From an uncultured Acetatifactor sp. (GTDB lineage Bacteria > Bacillota > Clostridia > Lachnospirales > Lachnospiraceae): DNA of 37,635 nt. Numbering within the stretch: position 1 is the first letter of the stretch; each line of letters starts with the position of its first letter. Below, in pieces: positions 32,490 to 37,635 of this stretch. A program made the position numbers and the translations under genes. The notes beneath the pieces were generated by a model. That model did no database searches and had not been told where the DNA came from. It worked only from the letters and a program-made list of their open reading frames with translations. The DNA lies in contig CAJUTJ010000179.1 in the NCBI GenBank assembly GCA_910589655.1, forward strand, positions 1 through 37,635. Direction: 5' to 3'.

Positions 32490-33299
32490 TTATACTTCCC
32501 CGATATATTTTGTCTCGCCGGACTTAACCTCCAGAAGTCCGTCTTCCGTCTTCACCCATACGCTGACTGCGGTAGGATTGTACATTGTCAAGCCGTCCGT
32601 TGAAAATTCCTGCTGCCTGACAGCGCTGACATATGTATAGATCTCCAGATTGGTGGCATACCAGATATCTTCTTTTCCCGCCATCTTGTCCGCAAACGCT
32701 TCGATAACGCTCCAATCACCGGAACGGCCGAACTCGAAACTATGTCCCCACACATACATCACAGGAAGCTCATAAAAACCCGCCACCTCCAAAAATTTGT
32801 CACCCAATTCCAATAAATGATTATTGTGATGACAGGTAGGATGCCACTCCATAAAATCGGAAGGCGGAAAGAACCCACAAGTATCATTCACCGTTCTGGA
32901 ATATTTTATACCCAGAGATTTTGCAATTCGAATAATTTCTTGATTATAATTTCCAAAGGCATAGGACATACCCTGAACCAGCCCTCCCGTAATTTCCTCC
33001 AGACGGCGGCGGTCCTCCTGAATTTCCAGCACGGCCTGCTGTCCGGTGATAGTCGGAAGATTACGGTGCTGCACGCCATGACAGGCTACCTCGTGTCCCG
33101 CATAAACTTCTTGGATTTCTTCGGCGCCGATGAACACCTCATCGCCTCTGACAAGCCCAAGCTTTCCCGAATTCAGGTGAAAAGTCCCTTTCATTCCATG
33201 ATTCCTTAATAACTCTGCCAGACGTCTGTCAAAATTTTGCCCGTCATCATAGCTGAAGGTCAATGCCTTCCTGATTCCTTTTGGATATACAAATCTCAT
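32490..33299 (-). CDS. Polysaccharide deacetylase (NodB / CE4-like) family protein
   Basis: A carbohydrate esterase fold that removes acetyl groups from cell-wall or other polysaccharides. Of 269 residues, motif 1 is TFSYDDG with D18-D19, and the metal-binding motif is HGVQH with H74 and H78. The C-terminus has a late histidine region (VMYVWGHSFEF). No signal peptide is visible, so it is probably cytoplasmic and may act on a small or imported substrate. The start at 33299 follows GGAGGT by six bases. The region 33300-33885 upstream holds only repeat sequence. Confidence 0.9.
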   Translation of the reverse strand: MRFVYPKGIRKALTFSYDDGQNFDRRLAELLRNHGMKGTFHLNSGKLGLVRGDEVFIGAEEIQEVYAGHEVACHGVQHRNLPTITGQQAVLEIQEDRRRLEEITGGLVQGMSYAFGNYNQEIIRIAKSLGIKYSRTVNDTCGFFPPSDFMEWHPTCHHNNHLLELGDKFLEVAGFYELPVMYVWGHSFEFGRSGDWSVIEAFADKMAGKEDIWYATNLEIYTYVSAVRQQEFSTDGLTMYNPTAVSVWVKTEDGLLEVKSGETKYIGEV

Positions 33300-33370
33300 G
33301 CCGATACCTCCTATGCCCTTCTTTAGTGAATGCGCCGTCTCCCCAAGGAAAATGTTTCGGCGCACTTCAA

Positions 33371-33415
33371 AGAGAGTGCCCTACCACGCCTCTTTCTTTA
33401 TACCAATCGATAGTT
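33371..33415 (-). repeat. Dispersed GAGGG hairpin repeat (copy C, decayed)
   Basis: AAGAGAGTGCCCTACCACGC then CTCTTTCTTTATACCAATCG, ending ATAGTTT. Its blocks correspond to those at 9594-9680 and 34759-34826. The 33300-33885 gap contains this, the hairpin at 33579, and no gene that I can support. Confidence 0.5.
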
Positions 33416-33578
33416 TCACAATAAATCCCCATGTATTCCGGCTGCACCACCATGCATGAAAGGCTGATGGTTTCCTATTACCGCAAAAACAGTCTCACCA
33501 GTTTTTCATATAAGGCAGTATAGGGCAGTCTCTTCAATTTCATTCCGTTCCATTTTCGCTCTCATTCCTTTTCCGGAG

Positions 33579-33636
33579 CGTGTCTGAAAAAGCTTTCCCT
33601 GAGACGCGCATATCAAAAAATGCTTTTTCAGATACG
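33579..33636. repeat. Large palindromic intergenic repeat
   Basis: CGTGTCTGAAAAAGC at 33579-33593 and GCTTTTTCAGATACG at 33622-33636 match at 14 of 15 positions as inverted arms around 28 bases. The arm sequence resembles the motif near 184-202. Confidence 0.65.
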
Positions 33637-33885
33637 CCCTGATACAAGTTTTCAAAGAAATAAATCCGGCCTATACAGCACTGCCGATCCTTTATTAGCC
33701 TTTTCGAAAAGTATTCCCCGTTAACCTTCCTCTCACAATGCCTCCCATACCTCACAGCCTGCAAAAAATGTCACTTCTCCGTCAAAATCCCCGCAAGACT
33801 GCCATGCTCTGCCTTCATCATTGTCAAAGTAGTGGACGCAGGCATACCGGCCTTTTACAGGAACCGAAAGGCACTTTATCCTCTT

Positions 33886-34758
33886 TTATGCTCTTGCCTT
33901 TCCGAAATAAATCAGTGACAGCATATCCGGTCCCGTATGGGCGCCGATAATAGGACTGAGCATGGTAATCTTCACCACAAGCTCCGGATGAAGCTCCAGC
34001 ACCATCTGCTTTAATTTTGCAGCGTTGTCCATACAGTCCGCGCAGCAGATATAAACCGTCTCTCCGAAGCTTCCGTCAAAGCTGTCCGCAAACTGTTCCA
34101 CAATATATTTCAGCGCAAGGCTGTCCCCCCGCTTTTTGGCAACGGTATCCAGCTTCCCTTCCCCGTTGATGGTCAATATAGGCTTGATGTTAAGCGCCGT
34201 GCCGATTACTGCCGTGGCTGCGGAAATCCGCCCGCCGCGCTTTAAATACATTAAATCCTCCACTTTAAACCAATAATTAATCTTATTGGCGTTTTCCCGA
34301 AGCCATGCCGCATTTTCGCCGAGACCCATGCCCTTTTCACGATTCCTGCAGGCAGCTTCCGCCAAAAGCCCCATTCCGCCCGTAGCGCCGAGGCTGTCCA
34401 CCACTTCCACATGTACCTCGCCGTAAGATTCCTTTAACATTTCCACCGCCAGCTGTGCCGACTCGTAGGTATTGCTCAGCCCGCCGGACAGGGAAAGATA
34501 AAGAATGGATTTCTTCTCTTTTACATAAGGCTCAAAAACGGCGACATAATGAAACGGCGCAATCTGGCTTGTTCTTGTGGGAATGGCCTGCCGCAGCTTG
34601 TCGTAATAATTGTGCATCATTTCATCACTCTCGGGACGCTCACAGTGGAACGTTTCCTCTCCGAGCATGTATTCCATGGGGACGAAACGCACTTCGTCTT
34701 TTTGCATAAATTCCTTGTCAATGTCCAAAGATACATCCGAAAAAATTTCGTAGCTCAT
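33886..34758 (-). CDS. DegV family (fatty-acid-binding) protein
   Basis: A soluble protein of 290 residues of the DegV/FakB family, whose studied members bind a fatty acid and present it to fatty-acid kinase. Landmarks are FSDVSLDI near the start, TRTSQIAP (the TSQPS-like motif), LYLSLSGGLSNTYESAQ, VVDSLGATGGMGLL, MYLKRGGRISAATA and IGAHTGPDML near the end. The ATG at 34758 has GGGAGG ten bases upstream; that site belongs to the dispersed repeat at 34759-34826. It is divergent from ytaF. Confidence 0.95.
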   Translation of the reverse strand: MSYEIFSDVSLDIDKEFMQKDEVRFVPMEYMLGEETFHCERPESDEMMHNYYDKLRQAIPTRTSQIAPFHYVAVFEPYVKEKKSILYLSLSGGLSNTYESAQLAVEMLKESYGEVHVEVVDSLGATGGMGLLAEAACRNREKGMGLGENAAWLRENANKINYWFKVEDLMYLKRGGRISAATAVIGTALNIKPILTINGEGKLDTVAKKRGDSLALKYIVEQFADSFDGSFGETVYICCADCMDNAAKLKQMVLELHPELVVKITMLSPIIGAHTGPDMLSLIYFGKARA

Positions 34759-34826
34759 CCTTATACCTCCCTGTGCGCTTTATAAGAGAGTGTGCCAACA
34801 CTCCTCTTTACATATACCAATCAATT
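34759..34826 (-). repeat. Dispersed GAGGG hairpin repeat (copy B) supplying the degV ribosome-binding site
   Basis: On the minus strand: ATTGATTGGTATATGTAAAG, AGGAGTGT-TGGC-ACACTCTCTT, AAAGCGCACAGGGAGGTATA, then AGG and the ATG at 34758. The stem GAGTGT/ACACTC differs in bases from copy A but still pairs. Confidence 0.65.
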
Positions 34827-34985
34827 ACCGGTGAATAATTTTGACAATAGAATCTTCTTTTGGATCCTATTGTTATGAAAGCAGGCATTACACCATAACA
34901 TTATACCGTTAAAATAGGTTATTTGCAATGAAAACACATTTCCCCTTTCCGGAATATAATAATAAAAACCTCACAGGAGATATCT

Positions 34986-35564
34986 ATGCAGATTATTCCC
35001 TCTCTGCTGTTTGGAATATCAGCCAGTCTGGATGCCCTGATGATCGGAATCGGTTACGGAATCCGCGGGATCCGCATCCGTCTCTGGCAAAATCTCGTCA
35101 TCAGCGGAATCACTCTTTTGGGGACTTGTCTGTCCGTAGGGTTCGGAGATTGGCTTGCCTCCAAGCTTCCGCCCATGATCAGCAGGTATTCCGGCAGTAT
35201 CATCCTAATGCTTCTGGGTATCTGGTATGTGGTAAAATGGCTGACGAAAAAGCTTTCGCACACGCGGGAAGCCGCACAGACTATCGTTGCGGAGGCCGTT
35301 CTCCGGCTCTCCCTCCCCGAAGTATTGGGGCTGGGCGTGAGCTTATCCCTGAACAATATCGGCATCGGCCTCAGCGCCAGCATCGCCGGACTGACCTTGT
35401 TTCCCGCCGCCGTCGCCACGTTAGCCTGTTCCCTGCTCTTTCTGTTTGCGGGAAACCGTCTGGGAAGAAGCCGCCCCTTGCAGGTCTTCGGAGCTGCTGC
35501 CGACCCGGTATCCGGTATTTTATTAATCCTTTTGGCATTCTTACAGGTTTTTCTCTCCGGTTGA
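34986..35564 (+). CDS. ytaF: Sporulation membrane protein YtaF / MntP-like
   Basis: A six-helix membrane protein of 192 residues in the Mn-efflux-pump (MntP) / YtaF family. Two internal repeats carry the family signatures: SASLDALMIGIGYG at 12-25 and SLSLNNIGIGLSAS at about 116-129. The aspartate and asparagine in these helices are the proposed metal path. YtaF members are linked to sporulation; MntP members export Mn2+. The ATG follows CAGGAG. The short leader contains TTGACA at 34841, but no convincing -10 box at the right distance. It is divergent from degV. Confidence 0.87.
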   Translation: MQIIPSLLFGISASLDALMIGIGYGIRGIRIRLWQNLVISGITLLGTCLSVGFGDWLASKLPPMISRYSGSIILMLLGIWYVVKWLTKKLSHTREAAQTIVAEAVLRLSLPEVLGLGVSLSLNNIGIGLSASIAGLTLFPAAVATLACSLLFLFAGNRLGRSRPLQVFGAAADPVSGILLILLAFLQVFLSG

Positions 35565-35795
35565 TATCTGTTTGACATTTCTAATAAATTTCTTCTGCGA
35601 AATGGGCTCTCCTGTTTCGCACTACATAGGTTCCATAACGCTTATACTCCCCTTAATTAAACTGTCAAATGAATTTATCAAAATGAATCCGTTTTGAATC
35701 CGTTTATGTTAATCTGCTCAAAATTCTTAGTTTACATCTTCCTCTGCATTACGTATAATTAATTACAATGTGCCTGACCAGTGTACTGACCGTAT

Positions 35796-35804
35796 TGTTA
35801 TAAT
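35796..35804 (+). promoter_or_regulatory. Extended -10 promoter of the chromate transporter operon
   Basis: TGTTATAAT: a perfect TATAAT at 35799-35804 preceded by the TG of an extended -10. The -35 region is weak (CTGACC at an over-long distance). It lies 178 bases before the first transporter start. The rest of the gap 35565-35981 holds a GCGAAA/TTTCGC hairpin near 35600 and the leader at 35943. Confidence 0.5.
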
Positions 35805-35942
35805 AGATCCTGTGTCGGCAGATACTGTAATAAACCCGCAGTGAACGGCAGACAGCTTTGAGAACCGCATCGGCTGTGTTGATCGAATTTAAGCGGAAGC
35901 GGCGGATAAAGCAAATAAATGAAGCAGCTTTAACTCTGTGGG

Positions 35943-35976
35943 ATTGTGAGTCGCAGCCAAGCTGCGACATGGAGGT
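35943..35976 (+). promoter_or_regulatory. Hairpin leader abutting the ribosome-binding site (member c)
   Basis: GATTGTGAG, then GTCGCAGC-CAA-GCTGCGAC (35950-35968), AT, GGAGGT, TATTT, ATG at 35982. A perfect 8-bp stem sits two bases before the ribosome-binding site. A homologous leader lies at 37264-37296. Confidence 0.75.
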
Positions 35977-35981
35977 TATTT

Positions 35982-36575
35982 ATGGAAAAAGAAAACAAAA
36001 AACAATTAGACGCAAAGCTTTTGGGACAGCTTTTTGCCACCATGTTCTCCTTAAGCGCCTGCACCTTCGGAGGCGGTTTTGTCATTGTGTCACTGATGAA
36101 GAAAAAGGTAGTGGAAGAACGACATTGGCTGGAGGAAGACGAAATGTTAGACATTACGGCTATCGCACAGTCTTCTCCGGGACCTATTCCCGTCAATGCC
36201 TCCGTCATATTAGGGTATCGGCTTCAGGGCATTTTAGGCTCTCTTGTGGCCGTGGGAGGAACCATTCTGCCTCCTATGATTCTGTTGTCCCTGATTGCCT
36301 TATTTTATGACTGGTTCCGGCAGAATTCCATTGTAAATACCGCGCTGACCGTAATGCGTGCCGGAGTTGCCGCCGTCATCTGTGATGTGGTAATCAATCT
36401 GGCCAAAAATGTACTGGGAACCAAAAAGCCTCTTTACATTATCCTCATGATAGTCACGTTTATTCTGGGATATTTTCTGGATGTCAGCGCCATGTATATT
36501 ATTTTAGGCTGTCTTGCCACAGGAATCCTGTGTGTGGTGCTTGAACAGTTAAAGAAAAGGAGAATCTCTCAATGA
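35982..36575 (+). CDS. Chromate transporter family protein (first half-size subunit)
   Basis: A half-size CHR-family membrane protein of 197 residues; such proteins work as pairs of homologous subunits with opposite membrane orientation. Landmarks are FGGGFVIVSLMKKKVVEERHW (in two blocks), TAIAQSSPGPIPVNAS and GYRLQGILGSLVAVGG, followed by about four more helices. Chromate or sulfate is the assigned anion of the family; the true substrate here is unknown. The start at 35982 is chosen because GGAGGT lies five bases upstream; a GTG at 35946 would run through the leader hairpin. It overlaps the next gene by four bases (ATGA). Confidence 0.92.
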   Translation: MEKENKKQLDAKLLGQLFATMFSLSACTFGGGFVIVSLMKKKVVEERHWLEEDEMLDITAIAQSSPGPIPVNASVILGYRLQGILGSLVAVGGTILPPMILLSLIALFYDWFRQNSIVNTALTVMRAGVAAVICDVVINLAKNVLGTKKPLYIILMIVTFILGYFLDVSAMYIILGCLATGILCVVLEQLKKRRISQ

Positions 36576-37150
36576 ATACTTTAATAAAACTTTTTATCAG
36601 CTTTTTACAAGTCGGTCTGTTCAGTGTGGGCGGAGGATATGCGGCAATTCCCCTGATTCAAAACCAGATCGTGAATGTATGGCATTTGATGACCATGGAA
36701 GAATTTGCGGATCTGATCACCATCGCCGAGATGACTCCCGGCCCCATCTCCATTAATTCCGCAACTTTCGTGGGAATGCGTCTGATGGGGATTCCCGGAG
36801 CCTTGCTGTGCACCTTTGGCTGTATCTTGATGCCTTTTATCATCTGTTTGACACTGGCGTTTTTTTACTATAAGTACCGCAATTTTTCCGGTGTCCAGAC
36901 GGTTCTCGGCTGTCTCCGCCCTGCGGTAGTCTCCCTGATTTCCTGTGCCGGTCTTTCCATCCTGACCCTTGCAGTCTTTCGGGACGATACCGTAAACTTT
37001 GCCCTGTCAAATCTGAAGTGGGTGGAAATCGGCCTCTTTGCCGTCTGTTTGTTCCTGTTGCGGAAGTTTAAAGTAGGAGCCATTAAAATTATCTTGGGCT
37101 CCGGCGTTGTGGGAACTTTAATCTATTTTCTGGTTCCGGGATTAGTGTGA
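36572..37150 (+). CDS. Chromate transporter family protein (second half-size subunit)
   Basis: The partner of the gene before it, 192 residues with the same family landmarks: FSVGGGYAAIPLIQ near residue 17, TIAEMTPGPISINSATF near 50, and GMRLMGIPGALLCTFG. About six hydrophobic helices. Its start overlaps the stop of the first subunit as ATGA, which points to coupled translation and a 1:1 complex. The stop codon (GTG TGA) is the first part of the composite palindrome at 37145-37240. Confidence 0.92.
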   Translation: MNTLIKLFISFLQVGLFSVGGGYAAIPLIQNQIVNVWHLMTMEEFADLITIAEMTPGPISINSATFVGMRLMGIPGALLCTFGCILMPFIICLTLAFFYYKYRNFSGVQTVLGCLRPAVVSLISCAGLSILTLAVFRDDTVNFALSNLKWVEIGLFAVCLFLLRKFKVGAIKIILGSGVVGTLIYFLVPGLV

Positions 37151-37240
37151 GAAGAGTTTCTAACTGCTCACAGCAAAAGCTGTTTCGCAGAGAAACTCTA
37201 AGTCTCACACCGAGAAATGCCTGAAAACATGGCATTTCTC
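37145..37240 (+). repeat. Composite palindromic element overlapping a stop codon (copy 2)
   Basis: GTGTGAG-A-AGAGTTTCT at 37145-37161 pairs with AGAAACTCT at 37191-37199 and CTCACAC at 37204-37210. A small CAGC-AAAA-GCTG hairpin lies inside. The second hairpin GAGAAATGCC-TGAAAACAT-GGCATTTCTC follows at 37212-37240. The order of parts equals that of 2843-3026, with a different loop. It may terminate or stabilise the transporter message. Confidence 0.75.
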
Positions 37241-37263
37241 ATCAGAGTTATAACCCTGTAGGA

Positions 37264-37296
37264 TTATGAATTGCTGCTAAGCTGCGGCACGGAGGT
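37264..37296 (+). promoter_or_regulatory. Hairpin leader abutting the ribosome-binding site (member d)
   Basis: GATTATGAA, then a weaker stem TTGCTGC-TAA-GCTGCGG with G-U pairs and one mismatch, AC, GGAGGT, TAAC and a GTG at 37301. The block aligns base by base with member c. Confidence 0.55.
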
Positions 37297-37300
37297 TAAC

Positions 37301-37470
37301 GTGGCAGAACGGCAATGTCTTAATATGCATATTTTTTGCTTTCCGCGGGAATTCTATTGATTGGATTTGCACGGTTTTACCGGTTCAGCGGCATGGCGCG
37401 GATACAAGACTCCATGATTCCGTCCCGGCAGTATTACTGTGGCAGCCATCCTATCTGGAATCCCGCGTAA
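37301..37470 (+). pseudogene. Short membrane-anchored protein gene with a one-base frameshift
   Basis: From the GTG at 37301, which has a strong GGAGGT before it, the frame reads VAERQCLNMHIF and stops at 37360. In the next frame a membrane-type sequence follows directly (LLSAGILLIGFARFYRF) and runs to a TAA at 37468-37470, just before the ribosome-binding site of the next gene. One more T in the six-T run at 37332-37337 would join both into a 56-residue protein with one N-terminal helix. A real deletion, a sequence error or frameshifting at the run would each explain it. I do not recognise the family. Spacing to the next gene suggests a shared operon. Confidence 0.55.
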
Positions 37471-37485
37471 GGAGTGTAAAATGTT

Positions 37486-37635
37486 ATGCCGCTGTCTGTC
37501 CGTTTGGAAGAAAACATTCAATATTTGGAATCACGGCTGCCTATCGGCGCCAGCTTTGACCTGATGACCCGGAATCTATATCTGGGCGAGACAAAAGCCT
37601 ATTTTCTTGGAGTCAACGGCTTCTGTAAGACGGAA
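37486..37635 (+). CDS. GerA-family spore germination protein, N-terminal part (runs off the window)
   Basis: The first 50 codons of a spore germination protein of the GerA / SpoVAF family, an inner spore-membrane protein that helps sense or transmit germination signals. The visible part matches the family start: LSVRLEENIQYLESRL, then SFDLMTRNLYLG and YFLGVNGFCKTE, the last corresponding to the usual 'vDGf.KdE' stretch. The ATG at 37486 follows GGAGTG by nine bases; the ATG five bases earlier is in another frame. Its presence shows that the organism belongs to an endospore-forming lineage. The rest lies outside the window. Confidence 0.8.
   Translation, partial: MPLSVRLEENIQYLESRLPIGASFDLMTRNLYLGETKAYFLGVNGFCKTE

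Noticed and set aside
35946..35981. GTG start at 35946 for the first chromate transporter subunit
   Set aside because: It would translate the leader hairpin and the ribosome-binding site itself; ATG at 35982 has GGAGGT at the right distance.

Overview
The window looks like the chromosome of a spore-forming Clostridium-type Firmicute, most likely a gut Lachnospiraceae. The reasons are strong Shine-Dalgarno sites before nearly every gene, Firmicute families (YtaF, DegV, YwlG-type DUF436, TSCPD, LplB/YtcP sugar permeases), a GerA-type spore germination protein running off the right edge, and many plant- or mucin-glycan enzymes. No rRNA, tRNA, CRISPR array, phage or IS transposase was seen.

Layout. 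551-4268 (+): an ECF sigma factor, a six-helix membrane protein and an ABC exporter (ATPase plus permease). 4432-6605 (-): a selfish-type AAA/PD-(D/E)XK protein and a GtrA-like flippase. 6737-19159 (-): a carbohydrate locus read right to left: IclR regulator, LplB permease, YtcP permease, lipoprotein binding protein, sialidase-like beta-propeller, a very large GH106-like glycosidase split by one in-frame TGA, a DapA/NanA-family aldolase and L-fucose isomerase. A GAAC-N3-GTTC palindrome lies before both iclR and the transporter operon, so IclR probably controls itself and the transporter. 20067-22982: a membrane protein of unknown function, then a two-gene ATPase/HNH pair resembling the Septu (PtuAB) anti-phage system; the HNH gene needs a one-base frameshift to read from its coupled ATG. 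23324-29046: a D-2-hydroxyacid dehydrogenase, an unknown membrane protein, a GH43 enzyme and a divergent GH28 enzyme. 29253-35564: a lipoprotein, TSCPD protein, MurG, YwlG family, polysaccharide deacetylase, DegV and YtaF. 35982-37635: a paired half-size chromate transporter, a short frameshifted membrane gene and the start of a GerA protein.

The glycan genes suggest uptake of oligosaccharides that are trimmed by the sialidase-like and GH106-like enzymes and finished through FucI and the aldolase. GH28, GH43 and GH106-like enzymes favour pectin, possibly rhamnogalacturonan II; mucin glycans are the alternative.

The least expected content is between the genes. The window carries several families of small structured repeats: (1) a hairpin placed directly before the Shine-Dalgarno site of four genes, with a shared upstream sequence; (2) a composite palindrome that begins inside the stop codon of two unrelated genes; (3) a multi-hairpin element with GTTACTGTTCAC ends, at least four copies, whose stems keep pairing despite base changes; (4) a GAGGGGTG..CACC hairpin, single at three sites and in four tandem copies at one; (5) a roughly 350-bp polypurine minisatellite inside the sugar-transporter operon.
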